This document shows, piece by piece, positions 15,369 to 23,702 of a stretch of 34,593 nt of DNA. The notes beneath the pieces are model-generated. The model made no database searches. It was not told the origin of the DNA and saw only the letters and a program-made list of their open reading frames with translations. The position numbers and the translations under genes were made by a program. Where the stretch lies: the NCBI GenBank assembly GCA_020847515.1, contig JADLBW010000235.1, positions 1-34,593 on the forward strand. The letters run 5' to 3'. The DNA comes from Pirellulales bacterium (GTDB lineage: Bacteria > Planctomycetota > Planctomycetia > Pirellulales > Lacipirellulaceae). Within the stretch, counting starts at the first letter, position 1; each line of letters starts with the position of its first letter.

Positions 15369-15818
15369 ATGTCGTTAGAAAGAATTAAAGCCGCCATCCC
15401 TCATCGCGAGCCGTTCTTGCTCATCGACGAGATTGTTGAGCAGAGCGATTCTCGCATCCTCTGCCGGAAGACCTTCACCGGCGACGAGTTCTGGTATCGC
15501 GGCCATTACCCCGATTACCCGATCACACCGGGCGTAATCCTCTGCGAAGCGGCCATGCAGGCCGGCGCCGCGCTGCTCTCGAAGCTCGTCGCCGAGCAGA
15601 CAGATTCCGTCCCTGTCGCCACGCGGGCCAACAACGTCCAGTTCAAGCAGATGGTGCTCCCCGGCGATACGATCGACCTGGAAGTCGAGCTGACCGAACG
15701 CCTCTCGACGGCCTTCTTCATGAAGGCCAAAGTCACAGTAAAGGGCAAAGTCGCCTGTCGCTTCGACTTCGCCTGCACCCTGGCGCCCACGAAAGCACCA
15801 ATGACCAAGCACCAATGA
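15369..15818 (+). CDS. FabZ-type 3-hydroxyacyl-ACP dehydratase
   Basis: 149 residues with the hot-dog-fold dehydratase signature: IPHREPFLLID near the start, then RGHYPDYPITPGVILCEAAM with catalytic His46 and Glu60, and NNVQFKQMVLPGDTIDLEVE. It removes water from 3-hydroxyacyl-ACP to give trans-2-enoyl-ACP, the substrate of the FabI-like gene next door. Chosen start ATG 15369 (MSLERIKAAIP); a TTG two codons earlier is possible. The last residues, PMTKHQ and the stop, are encoded by the left arm of a perfect inverted repeat, so the normal C-terminus has been replaced or extended by repeat DNA. Confidence 0.92.
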   Translation: MSLERIKAAIPHREPFLLIDEIVEQSDSRILCRKTFTGDEFWYRGHYPDYPITPGVILCEAAMQAGAALLSKLVAEQTDSVPVATRANNVQFKQMVLPGDTIDLEVELTERLSTAFFMKAKVTVKGKVACRFDFACTLAPTKAPMTKHQ

Positions 15819-15866
15819 CCAAGGTCGCGTGGCCAGCCCTGTTGGTCATTGGTGCTTGGTCATTGG
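15798..15866. repeat. Perfect 25-bp inverted repeat at the FabZ-FabI junction
   Basis: Arms 15798-15822 and 15842-15866 are perfect reverse complements with a 19-base loop. Each arm is itself two near-copies of CCAATGACCAAG. The left arm contains the last six codons and the stop of the dehydratase gene. As RNA it would be a very stable stem ending 18 bases before the FabI start. Confidence 0.93.
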
Positions 15867-15884
15867 CAATTTACCATTCACGCC

Positions 15885-16700
15885 ATGCCCGACTTCCTTC
15901 AACTCGCCGGCCGGCGCATCGCCGTCTTCGGCGTCGCCAATCGCAAGAGCGTCGCCTGGCATGCGGCCCAGGTCCTCCGTGAGGCCGGCGCCGAGGTCGT
16001 CTACGTCGTCCGCTCGCCCCAGCGCCAGGCCTCCGTCGCCAGGCTCATCGGCGACGCTCCGCTCTACGTCTGCGACGTCGAACGCCAGGACCAGATCGAC
16101 CGCCTCGCCGAGCGGCTCGCCGCTGACTTCGGCAAGTTCCACGGCCTGGTCCACTCGATCGCGTTCGCCGCCTACGACCAACGCGGCATGCGCCCCTTCC
16201 ACGAAACCAGCCGCGAGCAACTGCTGCGCACCTTCGACGTCTCCTGCTTCTCGCTCATCGCCCTGTCCAGCGCCCTGAAAGACCAGTTCGCCCGCGACGC
16301 CTCGGTAGTGACGATCTCCATTTCCACCACCCGCATGGCCAGCGAAAACTACGGCTTCATGGCCCCCGTAAAGGCGGCGCTCGATTCCAGCCTCGCCTTC
16401 CTCGCCAAGTCGTTCAGCCAGTTCTCGGAGGTCCGCTTCAACGCCGTCGCCCCCGGTCTGCTGAAGACCAGCGCCTCGGCCGGCATCCCCGGCTACGTCG
16501 ATTCATACCTCTTCGCCCAGCGCGCCACCCTCCGCGGCCGCGCGGTTCAAACCGAAGAAGTAGCCAACGCCGTAGCGTTCCTCCTCAGCCCCCGCTCCAG
16601 CGGCGTCAACGCCCAGCGCCTGGTCATCGACGCCGGCATGGAAACCAACTACTTCGACCCCCGCCTGGTAAAGCCCGCCGTCGATGCGCTCTCCAAGTAG
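15885..16700 (+). CDS. fabI: Enoyl-ACP reductase, FabI-type
   Basis: 271 residues, an atypical short-chain dehydrogenase. The FabI-style N-terminus is [31 protein letters not shown] and the Tyr-x6-Lys pair Tyr156/Lys163 (NYGFMAPVK), [14 protein letters not shown] and a late GMETNY follow. It reduces trans-2-enoyl-ACP with NAD(P)H, the last step of an elongation cycle. The residue ten before the active Tyr, Tyr in E. coli FabI, appears to be Ile here. Start ATG 15885 follows the junction repeat; TTG 15849 in frame lies in the repeat and is unlikely. It is the last gene of the lipid cluster. It may be a second, cluster-specific FabI or the only one; the window cannot tell. Confidence 0.9.
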   Translation: MPDFLQLAGRRIAVFGVANRKSVAWHAAQVLREAGAEVVYVVRSPQRQASVARLIGDAPLYVCDVERQDQIDRLAERLAADFGKFHGLVHSIAFAAYDQRGMRPFHETSREQLLRTFDVSCFSLIALSSALKDQFARDASVVTISISTTRMASENYGFMAPVKAALDSSLAFLAKSFSQFSEVRFNAVAPGLLKTSASAGIPGYVDSYLFAQRATLRGRAVQTEEVANAVAFLLSPRSSGVNAQRLVIDAGMETNYFDPRLVKPAVDALSK

Positions 16701-16716
16701 CCGCAACTCATGCGGC

Positions 16717-16740
16717 AGCCGCGGCTCAACGAGCCGCCGG
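16717..16740. repeat. 24-bp hairpin repeat, copy 2 (3' end of FabI gene)
   Basis: Identical over 24 bases to 13084-13107 (GCGGCTC-AAC-GAGCCGC core). It starts 17 bases after the FabI stop, again preceded by TAGCCGCA at the stop codon. Likely 3'-end element of the cluster. Confidence 0.65.
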
Positions 16741-16792
16741 AGCGCTAACAAAAAACTACTTGCCCTGGGTCAATTGGTCGGCAAATGGTCTC

Positions 16793-16990
16793 GCCCGCGA
16801 ACGGGCGCGAACGGGCGCGAAAAAGGAACAAGAACAGGAACTCGCCGCGAGGCATTTGCGAGGAACGAAAGAACGGAAACGCAAGCACCACAAGTCCCCC
16901 GACCTTCACGGCGCACACTGCTTCCCTTTGGCGCCGTACGGCAGATTTGTAAACCTCTTCCTTTCGCGGCCTTTCGCGTGTTTCGCGGGC
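16793..16990. repeat. CGCGAA-type inverted repeat, copy 1
   Basis: The left arm 16793-16826 contains GCCCGCGAACGGGCGCGAAC with a 10-bp tandem unit (GGGCGCGAAC). The right arm 16959-16990 reads CTTTCGCGTGTTTCGCGGGC on the plus strand. The arms pair as CCCGCGAA..CGCGAA..CGCGAAA with small mismatches. It occupies most of the 322-base space between the convergent FabI and ABC permease genes; nothing else is visible there. Confidence 0.6.
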
Positions 16991-17022
16991 ATTCTCTTCG
17001 ATCCAATCCACAATAGACCAGC

Positions 17023-18165
17023 TCAATCCAGCGTCTGCCGATATCGCTTCACCGCCACCGTAAGCGCCACTAGCGCAAACGCCCCGATCGGCCACAACTG
17101 CGGCGCGATCTCCGCAAAACCGTTCCCCTTGATGAGTATCCCGCGCACGATCCGCAGGAAGTGGGTCAGCGGCAAGGCTTCGCCGATCCACTGGGCCCAA
17201 ATCGGCATCCCGCGGAACGGAAACATGAACCCCGACAACAATAGCGACGGCAGGAAGAAAAAAAACGCCATCTGCACTGCCTGCAACTGGTTCGTGGCGA
17301 CCGTCGAAAACGTGATCCCCATCGCCAGGTTGGCGATGATGAACGCCAGGGCCACGGTCAAAAGCAGCGCCAGACTCCCCTCCATGGGCACCTGAAACAG
17401 CCCCCGCGCCGCCAGCAGAATCAAACCCAACTGGATATATCCTACGACGATGTACGGCACGATCTTGCCCACCAGCGCCTCCAGCGGCCGCGTCGGCATC
17501 GACAGCAGGTTTTCCATCGTGCCCCGCTCGCGCTCCCGCGTAATGGCCAGGCCGGTGATGATTACCATCGTCATCGTCAGCACCACTCCCATCAGCCCGG
17601 GCACGATGTTGTACTGCGTAATCGCCTCGGGGTTGTACCGGGCGTGAATCCGCAACTCCACCGGCCCCGGCCGCCCGCGAAGCTCCGCCAGCGGCCCCTT
17701 CAGGTCGTTCGACAGCGACGTCTCAATCAGCGACCGCAGCGCCGCCACGGCGTTGCTCGTCGCCGCCGGATCGGTGGCGTCCGCTTCCATCAGAATCGCC
17801 GGCCGCTGGCCGCGGATCAGATCGCGGCTGAAGTTCGGCGGCACGCTGACGACGAACAGCACCTCGCCGCGAACGATCGCCTCGTTCGCAGCCCGTTCGT
17901 CGGCATACTGCTCCACGAAGCTGAAGTAACCGCTGTTCTGAATCGCCTTAAGCACCGTTCGCCCCTGCGGGCCATAGTCGGCCAGCAGTACGCCGGTCGG
18001 CAACTGCTTGGGGTCCGAGTTGATCGCGTACCCGAACAGCACCAATTGCAACAGCGGTATGCCGACCATCATCCCGAACGTCACGCGATCGCGGCGCATC
18101 TGGATGAATTCCTTCACCACGATGGCCCAAAACCGCCTCGGCGAAAACTGCCGTCGCTCGCCCAT
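17023..18165 (-). CDS. ABC-2-type export permease
   Basis: About 380 residues. A cytoplasmic N-terminus with RRFWAIVVKEFIQMRRDRVT, then the first membrane helix (FGMMVGIPLLQLVLFGYAIN). A large extracytoplasmic loop (residues ~50-195) precedes five helices in the C-terminal half, including IVPGLMGVVLTMTMVIITGL and the EREGTMENLL-type motif (ITRERERGTMENLLSMP). This is the YhhJ/YbhR pattern, drug or polymer exporters working with an ATPase and an HlyD-type protein. Start ATG 18165 is preferred over TTG 18171. It is the last gene of the TetR-HlyD-ATPase group but is cut off from the ATPase by ~400 bases of repeats, so it may be less tightly co-expressed. Confidence 0.9.
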   Translation of the reverse strand: MGERRQFSPRRFWAIVVKEFIQMRRDRVTFGMMVGIPLLQLVLFGYAINSDPKQLPTGVLLADYGPQGRTVLKAIQNSGYFSFVEQYADERAANEAIVRGEVLFVVSVPPNFSRDLIRGQRPAILMEADATDPAATSNAVAALRSLIETSLSNDLKGPLAELRGRPGPVELRIHARYNPEAITQYNIVPGLMGVVLTMTMVIITGLAITRERERGTMENLLSMPTRPLEALVGKIVPYIVVGYIQLGLILLAARGLFQVPMEGSLALLLTVALAFIIANLAMGITFSTVATNQLQAVQMAFFFFLPSLLLSGFMFPFRGMPIWAQWIGEALPLTHFLRIVRGILIKGNGFAEIAPQLWPIGAFALVALTVAVKRYRQTLD

Positions 18166-18271
18166 AACCAATCCCCCTCCCTCGAAGGGAGGGGCCAGGG
18201 AAGGGATTGACCGACCCGAAAGCCGTCCAAGCCGTCACAGGCCGCCATACCAAACGCGTTATCCCGGAGTT

Positions 18272-18352
18272 GCCCGCGAATCACGCGAATGCACGCCCAG
18301 GGCTCCTATTTCAAAGTCTGGCTATTCGCGCCGATTCGCGCAATTCGCGGGC
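18272..18352. repeat. CGCGAA-type inverted repeat, copy 2
   Basis: Arms 18272-18295 (CCCGCGAATCACGCGAAT core) and 18323-18352 (opposite-strand core CCCGCGAATTGCGCGAAT) around a 27-base loop. It belongs to the same sequence family as 16793-16990 and 18375-18567. Confidence 0.65.
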
Positions 18353-18374
18353 CGCCTCTCCCGCAACCAAGAAA

Positions 18375-18567
18375 CTCCCGCGAAACACGCGAGAAGACGC
18401 GAAACAATTAGAGTATCTAAGGCATCTATAACCTAAGGGCATGAAGTGCTTCTTTATGAGAAGCTCAGTTGCAGCCATTAATTGAAGTCGTCCCCCACCA
18501 CGTCGGCTTGCATCGGCCTCTTCTGTTCATCCCCTTTCGCGATCTCTCGCGTCCTTTCGCGGGCAAC
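18375..18567. repeat. CGCGAA-type inverted repeat, copy 3
   Basis: Left arm 18375-18405 (CCCGCGAAACACGCGAGAAG) and right arm 18534-18567 (opposite strand CCCGCGAAAGGACGCGAGAG), with about 130 bases of AT-richer DNA between. The right arm ends 2 bases from the stop codon of the ABC ATPase gene. Together with copy 2 it fills the gap between ATPase and permease genes. Confidence 0.65.
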
Positions 18568-18569
18568 TC

Positions 18570-19490
18570 TTAAGCCGCCTGTTGCGAGCGCTCCATCAAG
18601 TGTATGAACACGTCCTCCAGCCCTGACTCAATCTCCCGCCACTCATACGGCGGCGCTTGAAACGGCCGAATCGCCTCGGCCAGCGCTTGCGGGTCGTCGC
18701 CGCTCACGTGCAGCAGATTCCCGAACGGCGCCGACTGATCCACCCCGGGCCGCCCGCGGAGCTGCTCGTCGAGCCACGCCAGATTAGGCCCGCTTACCGA
18801 CCAGGTCGTCAGTCCCGCTTGGCGAATCACCTCCTCGACCGTTCCGGTGGTCAGCAAATGCCCGTTCAGCAAGTACGCCAGCCGATGGCATCGCTCCGCC
18901 TCATCCATGTAATGCGTCGTAATCAGGAAGGTCAGGCCGCTGGCGGCCAGCTCGTGGATCTCCGCCCAAAACTCCCGCCGCGCTTTCGGATCGACTCCCG
19001 CCGTCGGCTCGTCGAGCAGCAGCAGCTTCGGCTCGTGAATGAGGCAGGCCGCTAGCGCCAGCCGCTGCTTCCACCCCCCGGAAAGCTGCCCGGCCAATTG
19101 CCGGCGCCTTCGCACGAGGCCAAGCTGCTCCAGGCTCCGCCGCACCGCTTCCCGCCGGTTCTTCACGCCATACATCCGCGCGACGAAGTCGATATTCTCC
19201 TCGATCGTCAGGTCTTCCCAGTAGCTGAACCGCTGCGTCATATAGCCGACCTGCCGCTTGATCGGTTCGCTCTCGGAGAGCACGTCGTAACCCAGCACCA
19301 CGCCGGAACCTGCGTCCGGCACCAGCAGGCCGCAGAGCATCCGAATGAACGTCGTCTTGCCGCTGCCGTTGGGCCCGAGAAAGCCGCAGATCTCTCCGGC
19401 GCGAACTTGCAGGCCCACATGGTCGACGGCCACCAGGTCGCCGAACCGCTTCGTCATTCCGGCGACGTCGATCGCAAATTCCTCTGGCAT
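18570..19490 (-). CDS. ABC transporter ATP-binding protein
   Basis: 306 residues. Walker A GPNGSGKTT (39-47), Q-loop Gln86 in GYMTQRFSYWEDLTIEEN, signature LSGGWKQRLALA (136-147), Walker B LLLLDEPTAGVDPKAR with Asp160/Glu161, and switch His193 in ITTHYMDEAERC. All catalytic residues are present. MTQRFSYWEDLT and THYMDEAERC are typical of ATPases that partner ABC-2 permeases with an HlyD-type protein (YbhF-like, here with a single ATPase domain). The gene starts 50 bases after the HlyD-like gene in the same direction. Confidence 0.93.
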   Translation of the reverse strand: MPEEFAIDVAGMTKRFGDLVAVDHVGLQVRAGEICGFLGPNGSGKTTFIRMLCGLLVPDAGSGVVLGYDVLSESEPIKRQVGYMTQRFSYWEDLTIEENIDFVARMYGVKNRREAVRRSLEQLGLVRRRRQLAGQLSGGWKQRLALAACLIHEPKLLLLDEPTAGVDPKARREFWAEIHELAASGLTFLITTHYMDEAERCHRLAYLLNGHLLTTGTVEEVIRQAGLTTWSVSGPNLAWLDEQLRGRPGVDQSAPFGNLLHVSGDDPQALAEAIRPFQAPPYEWREIESGLEDVFIHLMERSQQAA

Positions 19491-19540
19491 CCTGTCGGTT
19501 TCCCTTTTGCCTGGCCCTGGCGGCCGTCGGCCCCCCGTCG

Positions 19541-20530
19541 CTACTTGTCCACGAGCTCTACGTCAACGGGCTGCCCCGGATGCAATTTCGCCGCCGTCTC
19601 GCGATCGAACGCCGCTTCGACCATGAACACCAGTTTTTGCCGACTCTCGCGGCTGTAGATCACCGGCGGCGTATATTCCGCCCGCGGCGAAATAAAACTC
19701 ACCCGTCCCGGCAGCGACTCCGCCGCTCCGTCGACTCGGACCCTGACGTTCGCCCCCAGTTCGATTGTCCCCAGCAGGGCCTGCGGGATGAAAAACCGGA
19801 CCTTTACCTCTTCTGGCGGCAGCAAGGCCACCACTGGGCTGCCGGCCGGCACCCATTCCCCCCGCTGATAGAGCGTGTCGAACGTCAGGCCGCTGCTCGG
19901 GGCCGTTTGCCGGGTCTCGTCGAGGTTCCACTGCGCTCTCACCCGCGCCGCCGCCATGGCCTCGACATTGGCTTCCGCCGCCGCTATCTGGTCCGTCCGC
20001 GATCCCAGTTTGCCCGTCGCCAGTTCAGCCTCCAGTTGGACCACACGCTGTCGATTCTGATCACGCGTCGCATTGACTCGATCGAACTCCTCCTCGGTGA
20101 CCGAGCCGCTTCGCACCAGTCGCCCGACCCGCGCCGCCTCGCGCTCCGAGAACTCCAGCGCCGACTGAGCTTGCTTGAGCTGCGCCGCCAGCGACTCGAC
20201 TTCCGTAGGCCGCAGGCCTTTGCGCGCGTCCGCTAAGCGCGCTTGCGCCTCGGCCAGCCGCTGGTCGGCCTCTCGCACCGCCGCCTGCTCGGCCGTGTCC
20301 TCCAGCGCGAACAGCAAATCGCCCTGGGAGACCGCCGTCCCCCGCGCGACTTCCAGCGACGTCAATTCGCCGGCCCGCGGCGAGGCGATGTAGACGAACT
20401 CCCCCTCGACATAGCCTTGCCAGCGACCAGTTTCCCGCTGCGGTTGGCAGCCGGCAAGCAAGCAGGTCGCCGCCAGCGCACCGACGGCCAGCCGCCGCAC
20501 TACCCCCCGTTTCGCCAGGTGCGCGCTCAC
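19541..20530 (-). CDS. HlyD/YbhG-family periplasmic adaptor, likely lipoprotein
   Basis: 329 residues. The N-terminal hydrophobic stretch ends in the lipobox LLAGC (VGALAATCLLAGCQPQRETG), so it is probably a lipoprotein. The fold order is a biotinyl-lipoyl half (YVEGEFVYIASPRAGELTSL), then a long helical hairpin (~70-180, Glu/Ala/Arg-rich coiled coil). The second half follows (QTAPSSGLTFDTLYQRGEWV), with a beta-barrel near the end. It links the inner-membrane ABC-2 permease to the outer parts of an efflux path. Its start overlaps the end of the tetR-like gene by 4 bases (ATGA), so the two are co-translated. Confidence 0.92.
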   Translation of the reverse strand: MSAHLAKRGVVRRLAVGALAATCLLAGCQPQRETGRWQGYVEGEFVYIASPRAGELTSLEVARGTAVSQGDLLFALEDTAEQAAVREADQRLAEAQARLADARKGLRPTEVESLAAQLKQAQSALEFSEREAARVGRLVRSGSVTEEEFDRVNATRDQNRQRVVQLEAELATGKLGSRTDQIAAAEANVEAMAAARVRAQWNLDETRQTAPSSGLTFDTLYQRGEWVPAGSPVVALLPPEEVKVRFFIPQALLGTIELGANVRVRVDGAAESLPGRVSFISPRAEYTPPVIYSRESRQKLVFMVEAAFDRETAAKLHPGQPVDVELVDK

Positions 20531-21150
20531 GATGGCGACCTTCCTTTCGCCGTCAGGACCCCCTCCAGAAAGACCGAGACGACCGCTGCCACTCCGTCCC
20601 GCGGCGACAGCCCCAGCGTGGCCAGGTTCGCCGGCGTCAGGATGTTCTGGACCGCCACCTGCAGCACTTGAATGACCAGTTCGAGCGGCACGTCGCTTCG
20701 GACGACGCCGCTGCGGCGGCCCTGTCGCAGCATCTTGGCAAAATGCTGCGTGATGACCGCATTGCGCCTCGCCTGGGCCAACTCGAACAGGCCAGATGGG
20801 GCTCGGCCGACGTCCCTCAAAAACGCGGGCTGGATCTCGCCGGCATGCCGCTGCAGGCAGGCCAGCGTTTCCCCCAGTCCCGCAGCCACGTCGACCGACT
20901 GAGCTGCCACCTGATCCAGATCGCTTTCGAGCTCCGCGAACTTATCGACAATGACCGCCTCGATCAGCGCCGTCTTACTGGCGAACGAGCCGTAGAGGGT
21001 CTTCTTGCTGATGCCTAACTGGCGGGCAATCTCATCCATGGTGACTTGGCGGAAGCCGTGCAGGAAAAACTCCCGGCGGGCCGCGGCGACGATTCGCTCC
21101 GCTGCAGCGCCGGCGGACTCCATTGCGACAGTCGGCTTCAGCGACCCCAT
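20527..21150 (-). CDS. TetR-family transcriptional regulator
   Basis: 207 residues. A TetR N-terminal helix-turn-helix lies at about 17-63 (AAERIVAAARREFFLHGFRQ, then MDEIARQLGISKKTLYGSFA). The C-terminal part is a helical ligand-binding region with no predictable ligand. ATG 21150 is used; Met10 (21123) is possible. As first gene of the exporter operon, downstream of a promoter with an inverted repeat over the -10/spacer, it most likely represses itself and the exporter until a substrate binds. Confidence 0.93.
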   Translation of the reverse strand: MGSLKPTVAMESAGAAAERIVAAARREFFLHGFRQVTMDEIARQLGISKKTLYGSFASKTALIEAVIVDKFAELESDLDQVAAQSVDVAAGLGETLACLQRHAGEIQPAFLRDVGRAPSGLFELAQARRNAVITQHFAKMLRQGRRSGVVRSDVPLELVIQVLQVAVQNILTPANLATLGLSPRDGVAAVVSVFLEGVLTAKGRSPS

Positions 21151-21172
21151 GTTTGGCGCCCCCAGGAAACCA

Positions 21173-21215
21173 TGGAAACCAGTGCAGTATACTTAGTTTC
21201 CAGGCCCGGAGTCAA
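21173..21215 (-). promoter_or_regulatory. Promoter and overlapping operator of the TetR-exporter operon
   Basis: On the minus strand TTGACT (21215-21210), an 18-base spacer, then TATACT (21191-21186): a good sigma-70-type promoter 35 bases before the TetR ATG. Inverted arms TGGAAAC (21173-21179) and GTTTCCA (21196-21202) span 30 bp across the -10 box and spacer. A further direct GGAAACC lies at 21165-21171. Such an overlap is the classic layout of a TetR operator. Confidence 0.68.
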
Positions 21216-22108
21216 ACTTGTGCGCCGCCGGCGAGATCTGTTCCCGCAGCCCACGCCAACTCCCAAAAATCGCCAGTCTCTAAAAAAGGGCAGCAAGCAT
21301 TCCGCCAGCCTGGTTCGCCCTGGGGGCCCCTAAGCCCCGCCGTCCACCGCGTCGCCCGCACGCCGAGCACTCGCTCCGCCACGCCGCGGCGTCACAGCGC
21401 AGTTCGCCGGCGCTCGGTGGCCAAAAATAGTCGTGGATTGATCCCTGGAGCTGAGCTAAGTTCGACTCTTAAGAAGCACTGCACGCTCCCCTCACGTGTG
21501 GCACGGACTGTCGCGCAAGAGGCCCTCCTTGCTTGGCAGGTGGACACAACGCTCACCGGATTACCCCCCTGGTTCGATCCGGCAGGCAACCGGCCGATGA
21601 GATCACAACACCGCACAAGGGCCAAATTCACCGCCCTGCACCTCGTAACGGCATTACACAAAATCTTTAGAAGCAAGGACTTGGAATTCTGTCGCCAAAA
21701 ATGTAATTCGTTCTCAGACCCGCCTGCGTCCCCATGCCGCCCGCACCGCCGCGAGGCGGCCCACCCCTTCGACGGCGGAATCCTGGCTGAGAGATCGCAC
21801 GCCGACGTCGATGGCGACCTCCAACGACCGTCGGTCCCGCCCTCCGGCGACCGCCAGCAAAGCTGGCCGTCGGCCTAAGACCATGCTATGCTGAGAGTTG
21901 AGGCGACCGCGCAACGCGGAGCTGGCGCCTTCTGGCGTTGCAAGTGAGGCGGCAACGGTTCGATCGGCCTTGGCGCGACTTCGCCCCCGAACAGAGAGTC
22001 CCTTGTCCTGCACGTCGGTAGACCCGTTCCCAGCCTGACTGGGGCTGTTTGAGCCCACAGACCCCGCCCGGGCTGTCGAGATCGCGTACCTTCTTCGCCT
22101 TTGGATGC
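21216..22108. other. Large gap between TetR and kinase genes
   Basis: Nearly 900 bases. Open frames exist on both strands, but their translations are low-complexity and match no family I know. Base composition is uneven, with an AT-richer patch at about 21600-21715 that could be a remnant of something acquired. No RNA gene, long repeat or insertion-sequence end is visible. The promoter of the kinase gene is presumably near the right end. Confidence 0.45.
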
Positions 22109-23668
22109 ATGACCGCCAACGAGCTCCTAGACCTGCTACGGCGAAGCCAACTGGTAGAAGAGGACCAGTTGTCGAAGTTTCTCGGCATGCTGGCCGCCGC
22201 TAACGGTCATCGCCTTCCCGAAGATCCGGAAAAAATCGCCGCGGCGGCCGTCGACGCGGGGCTGCTCACCGAATGGCAATCCGAAAAGCTGCTCGCCGGC
22301 AAGCACAAGGGCTTCATCCTCGGCAAGTACAAGCTCCTGCGACACCTCGGCAAAGGCGGCATGAGCCAGGTCTACCTGGCCGAGCATATGCTCATGAAAC
22401 GCAAGGTGGCCATCAAGGTGCTGCCCGCCAATCGCGTCGAGGATTCGACCTACCTGGAGCGGTTCCGCACCGAGGCCCGCGCCGCCGCCAAGCTCGACGA
22501 TCCGAATATCGTTCGCGTCTACGACATCGACAACGACGGCAAGACCCACTACATCGTCATGGAATTCGTCGACGGCGTCGACCTCCATGTTCGCGTCAAG
22601 GACGACGGACCGCTCCCGTTTGAAAAGGCCGCCGACTACATCGCGCAGGTGGCCCGCGGCCTGGCCCACGCCCACGAGATGGGGCTGGTCCATCGCGATA
22701 TCAAGCCCGCCAACTGCATGGTCACCAGAAGCGAACTGGTGAAGTTGCTCGATATGGGCTTGGCCCGGCTGATCGACGACGAAGCGTCCCTCACGCTCGA
22801 AAACAACGAAAACGTCCTGGGAACGGCCGACTACCTGGCGCCGGAACAGGCCCTTAACAGCCATAAGGCCGACGCCCGGGCCGACATCTACAGCCTGGGT
22901 TGCACCCTCTATTTTCTGCTCACCGGTCATCCGCCGTTTCCCGACGGCACCATCTCCGAGCGGCTGCTCAAGCATCAGGTCGAACAGGCCCCCAGCATTT
23001 TCAAGGACCGTCCCGACGCCCCGTCGACGCTGATCACCATCTGCAACCGCATGATGGCTAAGAAGCCCGAAGACCGCTATCAATCGGCGGCCGAGGTCGA
23101 GCAGCGGCTGGGCGAGTGGCTCGCCGATCGCGGCATTACGGTCGGCGAAAACGCCAAACGCAAAGAGTCTGGCGGCTCCGGCGGCTTAGGCAGCGACGTC
23201 TTCCGGCGCTTCGCATCGATGAGCAAATCGGGCAGCGACCCCGAGGCCAAGACCACCAAGCTTACCGGCGTCCGCAAGCCTCCGACCCCCAAGCCTACGG
23301 TCGTCCGCCCTCTCGACGACGAGGAAATGAAGCTGGCGCCGCTCGATGAAGAAGGGCCGTCGAAGCTCGCCGCCGGGCCGGCAGGCAAAAATCCCGGCGC
23401 CGCCCCAGCCGCCGCCGCCCAGCCTGCGGTCCTCGCCAAACCGAAGCCCGCGCGATCGTTAATTGAAGAGGAGTTGGAAGCCGCCCGCAAAGCCGCCGGC
23501 CCCATGCCCACCGCCGCCGCCATGCGCCGCGACGGCGAATTCGATCCCCTCAAGCCGCCCGGCTACAGCGGACCCAGCTATGGGCCGCCGACCTGGGTCT
23601 ACGTGGCCATCGGTCTGGGAGTTTTCGTGGTCGTCGGGGTGGTCATCGCCCTCATCACGACCAGTTGA
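22109..23668 (+). CDS. Tail-anchored Hanks-type Ser/Thr protein kinase
   Basis: 519 residues from ATG 22109. Residues 1-65 form a small helical region (MTANELLDLLRRSQLVEEDQ) common in planctomycete kinases. The kinase domain is at ~72-345: GKGGMSQVYLAE (glycine loop), AIK Lys103, Glu123, HRDIKPANC (Asp197), then DMG (Asp215) where most kinases have DFG, and GTADYLAPEQ. Catalytic residues are all present. A Pro/Lys/Ala-rich linker (~365-490) precedes one C-terminal membrane helix (WVYVAIGLGVFVVVGVVIAL) ending 3 residues later. The kinase therefore faces the cytoplasm with no extracellular sensor. The in-frame start further upstream is less likely. No phosphatase or obvious substrate is adjacent. 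Confidence 0.9.
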   Translation: MTANELLDLLRRSQLVEEDQLSKFLGMLAAANGHRLPEDPEKIAAAAVDAGLLTEWQSEKLLAGKHKGFILGKYKLLRHLGKGGMSQVYLAEHMLMKRKVAIKVLPANRVEDSTYLERFRTEARAAAKLDDPNIVRVYDIDNDGKTHYIVMEFVDGVDLHVRVKDDGPLPFEKAADYIAQVARGLAHAHEMGLVHRDIKPANCMVTRSELVKLLDMGLARLIDDEASLTLENNENVLGTADYLAPEQALNSHKADARADIYSLGCTLYFLLTGHPPFPDGTISERLLKHQVEQAPSIFKDRPDAPSTLITICNRMMAKKPEDRYQSAAEVEQRLGEWLADRGITVGENAKRKESGGSGGLGSDVFRRFASMSKSGSDPEAKTTKLTGVRKPPTPKPTVVRPLDDEEMKLAPLDEEGPSKLAAGPAGKNPGAAPAAAAQPAVLAKPKPARSLIEEELEAARKAAGPMPTAAAMRRDGEFDPLKPPGYSGPSYGPPTWVYVAIGLGVFVVVGVVIALITTS

Positions 23669-23674
23669 TCGCCG

Positions 23675-23701
23675 CGCTCGGTCGCTCAGCGGAGCCGAGC
23701 G
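23675..23701. terminator. Hairpin between convergent kinase and preA genes
   Basis: CGCTCGG (23675-23681) pairs perfectly with CCGAGCG (23695-23701) over a 13-base loop, exactly in the 34-base space between two convergent stops. Likely a shared terminator, although it has no T-run. Confidence 0.5.
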
Positions 23702-23702
23702 G

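Noticed and set aside
21571-21580. GGTTCGATCC, resembling a tRNA T-arm
   Set aside because: The flanking bases do not pair as a T-stem and there is no acceptor or anticodon stem nearby.
21123-21878. 251-codon plus-strand open frame in the TetR-kinase gap
   Set aside because: Overlaps the TetR gene, its promoter and operator; translation is Pro/Arg/Ser-rich without structure.
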